NCBI GenBank assembly: GCA_021414305.1
Contig: JAIOOS010000015.1
Location: 310,001 to 374,000, forward strand
Reading direction: 5' to 3'
Length of the DNA stretch: 64,000 nt
DNA from: Burkholderiales bacterium
GTDB taxonomy: Bacteria > Pseudomonadota > Gammaproteobacteria > Burkholderiales > Burkholderiaceae_C
Shown: positions 33,701-41,121 of the stretch, piece after piece
Layout: every line of letters starts with the position of its first letter
Position numbering within the stretch: the first letter of the stretch is position 1
The notes under the pieces: model-generated
What the model saw: only the letters and a program-made list of their open reading frames with translations
Databases searched by the model: none
Told to the model about the DNA's origin: nothing
Translations under genes and position numbers: made by a program

Positions 33701-36177
33701 GCACCCTGGAAGCGCGGCAGCTCGGAGCGCAGGCCGTACTGCGAGCCGACGTCGCCGGTGCCGCCGCTGGCGCCGACGATCACCGATGCGCGCTCGCGGT
33801 CGAACGCCTTCTCGTGGTAGCCCGCATCCTCGATCGTCTGGCGCGCGACTTCGAGCGCCATCAGCTGCATCGGGTCGACCGAGGTGATCGACTTCGGCGG
33901 CATGCCGTAGCGCATCGGGTCGAACGCCATGTCGTCGAGGAAGCCGCCCCACTTCGAGTAGATCTTGTCCTTGGCGGTGCGGTCGGCATCGAAATAGAGG
34001 CGCCAGTCCCAGCGGTGCGACGGGATCTCGGTGATCGCGTCGACCTTGTCGAGGATGTTCTGCCAGTACTCGAGCGTGGTGTTCGCCTTCGGCAACACGC
34101 TGGCGATGCCGACGATGGCGATGTCGGCCGGGGCTTCGGCCGCCAGCACCGGCGCCTCGACTTCGCCGAGACGGCGCTCGAGCAAGGTGGCCGCGCCCTC
34201 GCTGACCTCGCGGTGCAGCGCCTCGATCTTCGTCACCTGCGAGCGCAGGGTTGCGACCTGGCCGAGCATGTACATGCCTTCGGCCCGCTGCGCGGCGGCG
34301 GAAAGCTCCTCCAGCTCGGCGTTGAGGCCGCGGCGGGTGCGCCCCTTGGAGGCGATGCGCAGGCGGCCGAGGATCAGATCGTCGAGGATGGCGCGGCTTT
34401 CGTCGGCGGGAACGCCGCTCTCGCGATGCTCGACGCGCGTCCTGAAGAAGTCCTGGGCGAACGGCGTATAGGCACAGCGGCTGGCGTGACCCGGCCCCGA
34501 CTCGAGGTTGACCGTGCGCTCGCAGTCGATCACTTCCTGCTGGAACTGCGGCACGATCGCGCCGCTGGCGACGATTTCCTGCGTGAACAGGTAGGCGCTG
34601 CCCATCAGGATGCCGACCTTGGCGCCGAGCGCGACCAGGGGAGCGACCAGCACCTGCACCATCGCCGAAGAGGCCGCGTCGTGAATGCCACCGGCGAACA
34701 GCAACTCGATCTCGCTGCCCGGCACCGTGTTCTTCGCCAGCTCTGCGGTCAGGCGGTCGACCATCGCGCTCCAGAGCACGAAGCTGCTGAGCGGGCCGAT
34801 GTGGCCGCCGCACTCGCGGCCTTCGAAGATGAAACGGCGCGCGCCTTCCTGCAGGAACAGCGGGATCAGGTTGGCCGAAGGCACGTGCAGGAAGGTCGGC
34901 ACGCCCGCCGCCTCGAGCCGCACGGCCTGGTCGGGCCGGCCGCCGGCGATGATCGCGTAGCTGGGTCCGAAGGCGGTGGCGCTGGCGAGCTGCTCGTCGA
35001 GCAGGGCCTGCGGCGCGAAGCCCAGGAGGCCGATGCCCCAGGAACGGTCGCCGAGCAGCTTCTTGGTCTCTGCGAGCAGGCGGTCGAGGGGCGCACCCTT
35101 GAGCAGCGCGAAGGCGACCATCGGCAAGGCGCCGCCGTCGGCGACCGCGGAGGCGAACGCCGCGCTGTCGGACACGCGCGTCATCGGCCCCTGCACGATC
35201 GGCAGGCGCAGCTTGAGCGAGCGGGCCAGGGGCGCGCCATCGGAGATCGGCAGGGTCGCGACCGCGGTGCGCAGATGCGTGTCGATGGCGTTGTCGATCG
35301 CCTTCAGCACCGCCGCGAGGTGGCGGTATTGCTTCCGCCACGGCGCGGCGAAGCAGGCGTCCTGGCCGATCGGCAACAGGCCCGCGGCCGGATCGCTCCA
35401 GCCCATCGCCTCGGCACCGACCAGCGGCTTGAGCCCGGCGAACCCGAGCCCCTCGCCGCGCGCGACCAGCGAGCGCGCCGCGGCGTGCCCGGGGCGCACG
35501 AGAAGGCGGAAGTACTCGCCCCGTTCGCCATCGCCGACCGCGACGGTTTCGCTGCCGGAGAGGTTGCCGATCAAGGTTTGCAGGGCCGGCGGCAGCGACA
35601 CCTCGTCCATGAGAAGCAGCTGGCTCTCGAGCACGCCCCCGGCCACGCCGACGGCGCTGCAGGCAGCGGCCACATGCGGCGTGAGCCCGCCGCGCACGTA
35701 GAGGGGCAGGCGGGTCCGGCCGAGCCACTTCTGCAGGAGGATGAAGCTGCTGTCCTCGCCGACATAGCCACCGGCTTCGTTGCCTTTGAGGAGCAGGCCG
35801 TCGACGCCGTCCAGGGGCGCGGCGCCCGCGTCGGGCGTGCGCACCTCGGCGAGCACTTTCAACCCGGCGCGGCGCAATTCACCGATCTCGACGGCGCAAG
35901 GCGACAACGATTCCAGGTCGAGGATGAGCCAGCCCAGACCGCGCGCCACGAAGGGGCGCAGCGCCTCGGCGCGTGCCGGGTCGAGAGTCTCGATCTTCAG
36001 TCCGTAGGCGCCGCGGGCATGTGTCGCCAGCGACGACAACTCGCGCAGGACCAGGGCGAAGTCGTCTTCCAGTTCCGCGTTCAGGACACCGACGCCGCCG
36101 GCACGCGAGCCGGCGATGGCGAGCGATGCGCCGCGAAGCCCGGCGGGGGCGCAGACGAACTTGACGAATTCAGGCAT
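27799..36177 (-). CDS. PKS1: secondary-lipid synthase subunit NMO-NMO-KS-AT-ACP-KR-DH
   Basis: 2,792 aa from the ATG at 36177 with AGGAGAGGGG upstream. Two nitronate-monooxygenase-like flavin barrels (about 1-290 with LKGNEAGGYVG; about 320-560 with FEGRECGGHIGPLSS) resemble the PfaD enoyl reductase. Then come KS (about 685-1115; Cys872 in TTDAACASSLAAI, EAHGTGTVAGD, MIGHTKATAG), AT (about 1240-1530; Ser1346 in GHSYGEF, AAFHS suggests malonyl), a disordered linker, one ACP (Ser1890 in LGIDSIKRIEV), KR (about 2190-2450; ATGGARGVT, SDYATANE) and DH (about 2495-2770; His2524 in HRIDGVPVLP). The KR and ACP look like PfaA. A perfect internal Shine-Dalgarno and ATG sit at codon 1692. Confidence 0.9.
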   Translation of the reverse strand: MPEFVKFVCAPAGLRGASLAIAGSRAGGVGVLNAELEDDFALVLRELSSLATHARGAYGLKIETLDPARAEALRPFVARGLGWLILDLESLSPCAVEIGELRRAGLKVLAEVRTPDAGAAPLDGVDGLLLKGNEAGGYVGEDSSFILLQKWLGRTRLPLYVRGGLTPHVAAACSAVGVAGGVLESQLLLMDEVSLPPALQTLIGNLSGSETVAVGDGERGEYFRLLVRPGHAAARSLVARGEGLGFAGLKPLVGAEAMGWSDPAAGLLPIGQDACFAAPWRKQYRHLAAVLKAIDNAIDTHLRTAVATLPISDGAPLARSLKLRLPIVQGPMTRVSDSAAFASAVADGGALPMVAFALLKGAPLDRLLAETKKLLGDRSWGIGLLGFAPQALLDEQLASATAFGPSYAIIAGGRPDQAVRLEAAGVPTFLHVPSANLIPLFLQEGARRFIFEGRECGGHIGPLSSFVLWSAMVDRLTAELAKNTVPGSEIELLFAGGIHDAASSAMVQVLVAPLVALGAKVGILMGSAYLFTQEIVASGAIVPQFQQEVIDCERTVNLESGPGHASRCAYTPFAQDFFRTRVEHRESGVPADESRAILDDLILGRLRIASKGRTRRGLNAELEELSAAAQRAEGMYMLGQVATLRSQVTKIEALHREVSEGAATLLERRLGEVEAPVLAAEAPADIAIVGIASVLPKANTTLEYWQNILDKVDAITEIPSHRWDWRLYFDADRTAKDKIYSKWGGFLDDMAFDPMRYGMPPKSITSVDPMQLMALEVARQTIEDAGYHEKAFDRERASVIVGASGGTGDVGSQYGLRSELPRFQGALPAEVADRLPEWTEDSFAGILLNVIAGRIANRLNFGGVNFTTDAACASSLAAIYQGVTELVAGRSDFVVAGGVDTVQGPFGYLCFSKTQALSPRGRCSTFDASGDGIVISEGIAMVALKRLADAERDGDRIYAVIKGVGGGSDGNAKGLTAPLPAGQLRAMRRAYEMAGFGPSSVGLFEAHGTGTVAGDTAELQSTTELIGKNGVVPRQAVIGSVKTMIGHTKATAGIAGMIKAALALHHRVLPPHRGVDKPNAILAAAESPLYLLDQPMPWLATADAPRRAAASAFGFGGTNFHIVMEEYSGEFRADRRPAVMERWPAELLLWSAPDRAVLTGQLAHLRADLDAHPGVVLRDLAASLASRWSPNVETIAIVAKDLADLRTKMDQALARLSGDARPLPPGVHHGVRAEPHGKLAILFPGQGSQYTGMLRELALHFPVCAETLSEADAVLREPFASRYGEAARLSRFIFPRAAYSEDDKARARQELTATDVAQPALGAVEVAMYRLVRGLGIAPDMLAGHSYGEFVALFAGGAIDFSGLMTLSAARGRFIVDAAKAEGAELGTMAAVQAPREAVEAAIADIDGVIIANHNAPAQSIISGSRAGVALASAQLGKAGFDVTEIPVAAAFHSALVKPAQRELAALIAATPWQPVRVPVYSNTTARPHAAEVAKTRKQMSEHLVRPVEFVSEIEAMYQDGARIFLEVGPKAILSRLTAKILAERPHVAIAVDDGSGLAGLLGALAQLACAGVAVDLRSLFERRSCRIGNPDQLETLSAATALPKHAWMLNGSYARRAGEPQRQIGVTLEQAHAQPESQSVEAPRASPVAAEPQRHESAAAAFSEAPPVPRSGGSNTNRAMPFTRSSKESRMDQRRPAPSGGDPAVMAEYFETMRQFLETQERVMAAYMTGDAAGVARALPRPRPAQALPAPRYADPVAAAPLIAAEASPPIVAARPAVPQPIIATPRPAPVAAETHAGNGASAPKAANGTNGSHGANGANGANGANGANGVHVSGGANGSAKAKEKSGGEISRDKLTDMLLAIVEEKTGYPRDMVGLDQSLESDLGIDSIKRIEVVGAMLQALPERYREALSASRSKLNTQATLEGMLGMMSAAGKEGAATVPFEVAGTETQAVQSLPSRHVVAAEAETIAASAHRRITPGHFLITEDGLGLALQVASLLMDRGCTSTLIGGDVLASEERLGAWIAGPGAGIEALAGVVHLAAVDAPWLAVDAPLATWRGQLLRTEKSLFILLRDFAARMADDAHVLALSALGGAFGRGAGEPRGLSLQGGAVGLLKSLREERPTLRAKAVDVDPAAPPARLAAELMQELELVGGRQEVGYPQGVRTVFRTVAAASPGEAVQGERLRSLVVLATGGARGVTAETLRELALPGNTLILTGRSPLVDEPDALAACADAEQLRQRFIAEVRSGASKLKPADIQRKTAAVLAGREMRANIDDFRRRGATVEYHVVDVLDECALAHLIADVEARHTAINGVVHGAGVIEDKLLADKSSESWSRVVETKVLGLLLLQRHLKVESLRFFSVFSSVAGRFGNSGQSDYATANELMNRLCCQLRDQWRGQVEVNALCWGPWGPTQFGTGMVTVETEAKFAAKGVALVSAAAGRQLFVDALTRGPGAQVELVCGQGPWEAHEAAVGAFEHAAQTVLADLRGPLIGDAAVTTTPTGEQVLAVSIDSRHGYLGQHRIDGVPVLPAAAAMSIMGDAARWLWPGWKVVETRDFRLIKGVELKDPARTLQVVIQPPPYGSSEGFEVTATIRSDLGGGRALVHYRAVVRLEQQMQGEFARTPVPHSAKKLSVASAYDELLFHGPCFQVIEAIDGLSDRGSIARVRPSRPSEWLSGIPEAHDQWTFDPALVDAAAQMALLWARSLRGESCLPARFGRIVRLRETLPSRMTMEFELIPVPDPSVVRANVYFLDAAGQVVLLIEEMECIASAALNRLGGTAEKRAVALPA
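30686..30758 (-). repeat. 9-bp tandem repeat coding Gly-Ala-Asn linker
   Basis: Imperfect tandem 9-base units encode GANGANGANGANGANG in the linker just before the ACP of PKS1 (about residues 1806-1830). Low-complexity Ala/Gly/Asn linkers flank ACPs in PUFA synthases and give the carrier domain reach. Such repeats change length easily by slippage, so the unit number may vary between strains. Confidence 0.8.
31102..31116 (-). promoter_or_regulatory. Internal ribosome binding site and in-frame ATG inside PKS1
   Basis: AAGGAGAG (31116-31109) lies 6 bases before an in-frame ATG (31104-31102) at codon 1692 of PKS1, after the AT and before the ACP, in the interdomain linker. The peptide starting here would read MDQRRPAPSGG and would be an ACP-KR-DH protein of 1,101 aa. 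It may be a true internal start or the relic of a former separate gene. Confidence 0.5.
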
Positions 36178-36428
36178 TCCCCTCTCCTGCGCGGTGAGTC
36201 GGGGAAAAGGGGCGGTAGCACAGGCGATGAACATGCCTGTGTCAACAAAACCCAGCGACGATTTCCCCGCCTCCCACCCGTGCGCGCGACGGTGTGTAAA
36301 GCATTGTCAAGCAAGGCTCAAGCCAGTACCACCCTCCTATTCAGGGGAGCGGCAACCAGGTGCGTCGCGCCTTTGCGACCGATGATGGAGCGGCAAGTTG
36401 ACCGGGGCGTGTCAGCGCGCCGGATGCT
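36178..36428 (-). promoter_or_regulatory. Upstream region of the PKS operon with a candidate promoter
   Basis: 251 bases between the esterase gene stop and the PKS1 ATG. Two TTGACA hexamers occur on the minus strand (36310-36305 and 36245-36240). The closer one is followed after 17 bases by TGTGCT (36222-36217), a poor match to a -10 box. It is the only gap of this size in the run from 38.2 to 18.4 kb and is the natural place for the synthase promoter. No operator or terminator is clear. Confidence 0.3.
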
Positions 36429-37388
36429 TCACGGAAGGCCGAGGGAACGCAGGAAGTCGTCCACCGCCGCCGTGTAGCCCGGTGTTCGGCCGAGCTCGGT
36501 ATTGATCTCCCCGTGATTGAGCTCGACGGGCAAGACGGTGGCGCGGCCACCGAGAGCGCTGGCCTTGGCGGCGAACCGGTTGGCCGCCGGGCAGGAATTG
36601 TTGCGCCGGCTGGAGCAGACCAGCAGCAGGGGGACCGGACGAACGGACAGCTGCTGTAGCGGCGACGCGTCGTTCCAACGTGCCGGGTCGGCGCCAAAGA
36701 CCCGATCGTAGAGGCCGAAGTGGCGCGCCGTCATCAGCTCCACGACATCGACCGCCGCACTGTCGAGCGAGATCGTGGCGAGCCAGGGCCTGGCTCGGCT
36801 TCGGGCGACGAGGCCCGGCGACGCGGTCAGCAAGGTCGCAAGGTGGGCGCCGGACGAATGTCCCATCAGAACGATCCGCGACGCATCTCCGCCCCACGAT
36901 GCGGCCTGCGCCTGGACGAAGGCGAGCGCGCGTCCCGCGTCTTCGGCCTGCTCGAGTGGATTCGGCGGCCGGTTCATCCGGTAGTTGACGGAGACGAAGA
37001 TGTAGCCCTTGGCCAGCCAATGCTTCGCCTTGTTCGCAACGACCCCTGAATTTCCCTTGTCACCGACGATCCAGCCACCTCCATGGACCATGACGATGAT
37101 CGGCGCCCGGCTCGCACCCGCCGGGACGTAGACGTCCACCTTTTGTGCCGGCTCGCTGCCATAGGCCAGATCGCGCTCGATTCGCGCGCCGGTCGGGAGG
37201 GCGAACGTTCCGCCGGACGGCTCGGCGTCTTCGAGGCCGGGAACCGCCGCCCCGGCGCCGGGATTCGCCGCGCCCTGCGCCCTGCGCGCCCGCAAGGTGT
37301 CCAGCATCGATTGCGCCCCGGCGTCCGGGATCGCGCTCGCGAGCATGGCAGCGAAGAGAAGAGCCGCTGGCCAGCGCCGGATCGTCAT
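36429..37388 (-). CDS. Secreted alpha/beta hydrolase (esterase/lipase-like), tandem copy B
   Basis: 319 aa. A signal peptide (about 1-25; LLFAAMLASAIPDAGAQ) precedes a BD-FAE/HSL-type hydrolase: oxyanion IVMVHGGGWIVGDKGN, nucleophile LMGHSSGAHLATLL, the acid probably in a segment after LLLVCSS and His in VELNHGEINTE. The ATG overlaps the stop of the copy A gene (ATGA). The two proteins align throughout, so they arose by duplication; this copy is exported, copy A apparently not. It is a predicted carboxylesterase acting on an ester or lactone in the periplasm. It precedes the PKS operon on the same strand. Confidence 0.82.
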   Translation of the reverse strand: MTIRRWPAALLFAAMLASAIPDAGAQSMLDTLRARRAQGAANPGAGAAVPGLEDAEPSGGTFALPTGARIERDLAYGSEPAQKVDVYVPAGASRAPIIVMVHGGGWIVGDKGNSGVVANKAKHWLAKGYIFVSVNYRMNRPPNPLEQAEDAGRALAFVQAQAASWGGDASRIVLMGHSSGAHLATLLTASPGLVARSRARPWLATISLDSAAVDVVELMTARHFGLYDRVFGADPARWNDASPLQQLSVRPVPLLLVCSSRRNNSCPAANRFAAKASALGGRATVLPVELNHGEINTELGRTPGYTAAVDDFLRSLGLP

Positions 37389-38218
37389 GGCACGCCGACC
37401 GACTTCAGGAAGGCATCGACGCGCTCGGTGTAGGCGTTGGCCCGTCCGAGCTCGGCATTGATGTCGGCATGAGCCAGCGGCACGCCCTGCACCTCCGCGC
37501 GCCCGCCGAGCGCCGCCGCCGCGGCGGCAAACCGATTCGACGCGGCGGCAGAGTCTGCCCGCGCGTCGGAATAGACGAGCAGGAGCGGCTCCGGCCTTGC
37601 CTGCAGCCGGTGCAGCGGCGACATCTCCTGCCAGCCGGCCTCGCCAGCACCGAAAGCCCGGTCGTAGAAGGGCCGGTGCGGCGCGTGCATGATTTCAACG
37701 ACGTCGAGCGCCGCGCTGTCGAGCAGGATCGTGGCCAGCCAGGGCGCCGCACCATTCTTCTCGCGCAGTGCCGGGTCGGCGACCAGCAGCGCCGCGAGAT
37801 GCGCGCCGGTCGAATGGCCGACCACGACCAGGCGCGCGGGATCCGCCTGCCACGAAGCCGCTCGGCCCTGCACGAAGGCGATGGCCCGGGCCACGTCGCC
37901 GGCCTGCTGCAGCGGCCCGGCCAGGGGAAGCAGCCGATAGTTGACGGACGCGACGACGATGCCGGCAGGCAGCCAGTGCGCCACCTTGGCGGCGACGACG
38001 GCCGGATTCGCCTTGTCGCCGATGGCCCAGGCGCCGCCGTGCACGACGACGAGGATCGCGCCGGTCGGGCGGCCGGCGGGGAGGTAGACGTCGATGCACT
38101 GCGCCGGGTCGGTCCCGTACGCGAGATCGCGCTCGACGCGGGCCCCGGCCGGCAGCGGCGGATGACCGGCACCGAACCCGCCCGCCAGCGCCGCGACGAG
38201 CGCGCGCAAGGGCCCCAT
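37385..38218 (-). CDS. Alpha/beta hydrolase (esterase-like), tandem copy A
   Basis: 277 aa from the ATG at 38218, 2 bases after the stop of the propeller-like gene. The family motifs match copy B: VVVHGGAWAIGDKAN, VVVGHSTGAHLAALLV, LLLVYSDARAD and VPLAHADINAE. The N-terminus (MGPLRALVAALAGGFG) is weakly hydrophobic and not a convincing signal peptide, so the location is unsure. The product and copy B share blocks such as SLDSAAVDVVE / LLDSAALDVVE. It is likely translated from the same message as its neighbours on both sides. Confidence 0.8.
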   Translation of the reverse strand: MGPLRALVAALAGGFGAGHPPLPAGARVERDLAYGTDPAQCIDVYLPAGRPTGAILVVVHGGAWAIGDKANPAVVAAKVAHWLPAGIVVASVNYRLLPLAGPLQQAGDVARAIAFVQGRAASWQADPARLVVVGHSTGAHLAALLVADPALREKNGAAPWLATILLDSAALDVVEIMHAPHRPFYDRAFGAGEAGWQEMSPLHRLQARPEPLLLVYSDARADSAAASNRFAAAAAALGGRAEVQGVPLAHADINAELGRANAYTERVDAFLKSVGVP

Positions 38219-38220
38219 CG

Positions 38221-39669
38221 CTAGCCGCGCGCGTTGGGCGCGAAGTGGACCTCGCAGCCGCCGCGCGGATTCGGCACGTAGCGATCGCCGCCCAGCGGCA
38301 TGACTTTCGGACCGAAGGGATTGGCGGTGCCGAGGAACAGGCCCGCCGGCGAGGACACCATCGTGCGCAGGCCCATGTTGTAGGGGTTGTCCATGCCGTT
38401 GGTCGTGACCGGCACCCAGTTCTCGCCATCGTGGCTGCGGTAGAGGTCGAAGCCGGACTGGTTGTCGAGGATGGTCTGCGGGTCGACGTAGTTGACGATG
38501 TTCGTGAACACCTGCGGCCACCGCTTCCGGTTGGCGTAGCCGAGGATCGAGGTCCATTCGAAGGTGCTGACATAGAGCCAGCCGTCGTGCGCGCAGAGGC
38601 GCCAGAAATAGCCGTTGAAAAAGTTGTCGAACCCCGGCAGGTAGCCCGACAGGCATTCCTTGCGCCCGTCGGGCGTGTCGCGGCTGTCGCCGACGAGCAG
38701 GTCCCAGCTGCCGTCCGGATGGATGCGGATCAGCTCCGGCGGTGCCGGGCCGATCTTGTTCTGCGTGTCGACGCCGCCGCCCTGGATGCCGCTGCCGACG
38801 TAGAGCGCGCCCTTGAAGACTTCCATGCTGAGGGCGCACTGGTTGAGCTTGCCGCGGTAGGCGCCCTGGTCGATCACCTTCTCGAAGACGTACGGCCGCT
38901 CGCCTTCGCAGGTGCTGCGCCAGATCTGGTAGCCCTCGAGATTGAGCGTGCCGACATAGAGATGGTCTCCGAATCCGACCATCTCGAAGATCGTCTTGTT
39001 GTTTGCGTCGCCGAAGCCGAAGTCGCACACCGGTTCCCAGCCGCCGTGGGCCGGATCGCTGCTTTCATAGACCACCGAGTGCGCCGAGACGTTCGGGTTG
39101 CCGCCGCGCGAGCCGGCCGGGGTGGTGTACAGGCGGCCCTTGAACTGGGTGATGGTGCGGATGGTCGTCACCGGCAGGCCGGTCAGGCCTGGCTCGCAGG
39201 TGGGCTCGAAGTGTCGGCCGTCTTCCGAGCGCAGGACCAGCGGCCCGGGGCCGCGAGCCGGCGACCAGGTCGTCACGAAGAGGGCCGGCGGCTGATCGGC
39301 GCGGCCGTCGAAGACCACCATGCCGCGCAGACCGAGCTCGCGCGGGATCGGCTTGCCGTGGCTGCCGATGATCGTCGGCGCCTTGAACACGCGCTCCCAG
39401 CGATCGTCGCGAGGGGCGTAGCGCCAGATCTCGGCGCGCATGTCCAGATCGAACGGAACCTCCGGGCACTCCACCGGCCAGACGTCCATGCCGATCGGCA
39501 GCCGCGCCTTCATGAACGGGAAGTTGCCGCGGGTGGTGCCGACGTACAGGTGCCCGTCGAACCAGGCCATGGAGTGCGCATAGGCGTTCAGGCCATCGCC
39601 GAAGCCCCCTTGCGCAACGAGCCTGAAATCGCCGCGATGCAGACCGGGCCGGATTCCGAGGCGGCTCAT
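38221..39669 (-). CDS. Propeller-like protein of unknown function
   Basis: 482 aa if started at the ATG at 39669 (MSRLGIRPGLHRGDF); the frame stays open upstream to 39873, so the start is uncertain and no good ribosome site is seen. The protein shows about five repeats with a LYVGT-like strand (HLYVGTTRGNF, HLYVGTLNLEGYQIWR, ALYVGSGIQGGG, WLYVSTFEWTS, LFLGTANPFG), as in Kelch- or sialidase-type propellers. No catalytic motif is recognised, and there is no clear signal peptide in the chosen form. It is first in a minus-strand set with two hydrolases and the PKS genes. Confidence 0.7.
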   Translation of the reverse strand: MSRLGIRPGLHRGDFRLVAQGGFGDGLNAYAHSMAWFDGHLYVGTTRGNFPFMKARLPIGMDVWPVECPEVPFDLDMRAEIWRYAPRDDRWERVFKAPTIIGSHGKPIPRELGLRGMVVFDGRADQPPALFVTTWSPARGPGPLVLRSEDGRHFEPTCEPGLTGLPVTTIRTITQFKGRLYTTPAGSRGGNPNVSAHSVVYESSDPAHGGWEPVCDFGFGDANNKTIFEMVGFGDHLYVGTLNLEGYQIWRSTCEGERPYVFEKVIDQGAYRGKLNQCALSMEVFKGALYVGSGIQGGGVDTQNKIGPAPPELIRIHPDGSWDLLVGDSRDTPDGRKECLSGYLPGFDNFFNGYFWRLCAHDGWLYVSTFEWTSILGYANRKRWPQVFTNIVNYVDPQTILDNQSGFDLYRSHDGENWVPVTTNGMDNPYNMGLRTMVSSPAGLFLGTANPFGPKVMPLGGDRYVPNPRGGCEVHFAPNARG

Positions 39670-40019
39670 GCGAAATCGGACGTCGGCAGCGCGGTTGCGC
39701 ACGGGAATGTACGCGGGCCAGTTCGAGGCTTGACTGTAACGAGACGCGTCACCCTTTTCTCCACGTTGACCAGTGATCGGCTGCCGTTTGGCGTCAGGCG
39801 CATTCGCGCTCGGCATCCGACAGCATGCAGCAAGTGTGCCGCCGTGTGGCGGCCACCGCGCTGCCGCACACACCTTTACCAGACAGCAAAGCCGCGCAAC
39901 GGTCGAGGCGTTGCCACAATGCTAGGCTGCACTTGTGGGTGAAGCTTAGCGTGACGCCCACCCGGCGCATAGGTTCGCGCCCGCCGCTTGTCCGGCATCC
40001 ACCGTCGCATTCGCGCGCC
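39670..40019. other. 350-base divergent intergenic region
   Basis: Between the minus-strand propeller-like gene and the plus-strand lipoprotein gene. No convincing reading frame is seen except a possible N-terminal extension of the minus gene to 39873. A perfect hairpin (GCCGCC, loop GTGT, GGCGGC) lies at 39838-39853. Promoters for both directions must lie here, but I cannot point to a good -35/-10 pair. Confidence 0.5.
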
Positions 40020-41009
40020 ATGACCAGAATCCCCACTCATCTTCTGCCCCTGCTTTGCACGGCCCTGATCGTCTCGGCCTGCGGCGGTGGCGGCGATTCG
40101 GCCTCGAACGGACCGCCAGGCGGCGGGACGGACCAGCAACGCATCCAGGCCGCAACGACCACCGCCCAGAACAACGAGTTGTGCACGGCCGTCCGACCGT
40201 TCTACTGGGAAATCGGCGACCGTTCGGCCGCCCTCGCCTCCGGCTCGGTGAACTCCGGTTCCAGCACCACCGTGTACACGGCGAATTCGGTGATGAGCAT
40301 CGCCTCCGCCTCGAAGTGGCTGTACGGCAGCTACGTCGCTCAAAAGCGCCGCGCGGCCCTGACGACGGAGGACTACAAGTACCTCAACTTCCAGAGCGGC
40401 TACACCAACCTGACGGACTGCCTGACCGACCAGACGGTCGCCGAGTGCGACGCTTATCAAGGCAACGGCGACTACACCGCAGCCAACGATGGCAAGTTCT
40501 TCTACAACGGCGGGCACATGGAAAAGCATGCGTTGCTCATGGGCCTCGGGGCCATGAACAACGCGGCCCTAGGCGCCGAGATCCGATCGCAGCTGGGAGC
40601 CGACGTGGCGGTGGCGTATTCGCAGCCCCAGCTGGCGGGGGGCGCCTACCTGACGCCTTCGGCCTACGCGCTCGTCTTGCGAAAGATGCTGACGGGCCAG
40701 CTCCTGATCGGGTCGATGCTGGGCACGCATCCGGTTTGCACGAATCCGTCGACCTGCCCGACAGCGGTGTTCGCACCCATTCCGCTGGCGGAAAAGTGGC
40801 ACTACTCGATCGGACACTGGGTCGAGGACGATCCGGATGACGGAGATGGCGCTTTCAGCAGCGCCGGCGCGTTCGGCTTCTATCCCTGGATCGACGCATC
40901 CAAGACGTACTACGGCGTGGTGGCGCGCAGCGCGGCGGCCGGCGCGTTCGATTCGATCTATTGCGGTCGCTTGATCCGCAAGGCCTGGGTCACCGGCGTC
41001 GCTCAATAG
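40020..41009 (+). CDS. Lipoprotein of the serine beta-lactamase/DD-peptidase fold
   Basis: 329 aa from the ATG at 40020. A lipoprotein signal ends at LIVSAC (Cys21). A SxxK motif (Ser96 and Lys99 in SIASASKWLYG) and a late GAFGFYPWIDASKTYYGVV segment match class C beta-lactamase/esterase proteins, where a Gly-Ala-Phe-Gly strand lines the active site. The Tyr-x-Asn and Lys-Thr-Gly elements are not clearly visible, so activity is uncertain. Four or more cysteines could form disulfides. It is probably a periplasmic esterase or a binding relative. It is divergent from the minus-strand set and followed by propeller paralogue 3. Confidence 0.65.
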   Translation: MTRIPTHLLPLLCTALIVSACGGGGDSASNGPPGGGTDQQRIQAATTTAQNNELCTAVRPFYWEIGDRSAALASGSVNSGSSTTVYTANSVMSIASASKWLYGSYVAQKRRAALTTEDYKYLNFQSGYTNLTDCLTDQTVAECDAYQGNGDYTAANDGKFFYNGGHMEKHALLMGLGAMNNAALGAEIRSQLGADVAVAYSQPQLAGGAYLTPSAYALVLRKMLTGQLLIGSMLGTHPVCTNPSTCPTAVFAPIPLAEKWHYSIGHWVEDDPDDGDGAFSSAGAFGFYPWIDASKTYYGVVARSAAAGAFDSIYCGRLIRKAWVTGVAQ

Positions 41010-41121
41010 CGGGCTCACCGGTCTCCTGCCCCCCGGTTCGGGCGGTTCCTGCGTCTCGGAGCGTTCGCCCGAGCAGTCGATCTTGCTACGATGCCCTGAG
41101 ACTCAACGCACGGGTGCCGGG

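Noticed and set aside
31210..36477. A 1,755-codon open frame on the plus strand opposite PKS1
   Set aside because: It is a GC-rich antisense shadow: the protein is Arg/Ala/Gly/Asp-rich with no domain, whereas the minus strand gives clear KS, AT and NMO motifs.
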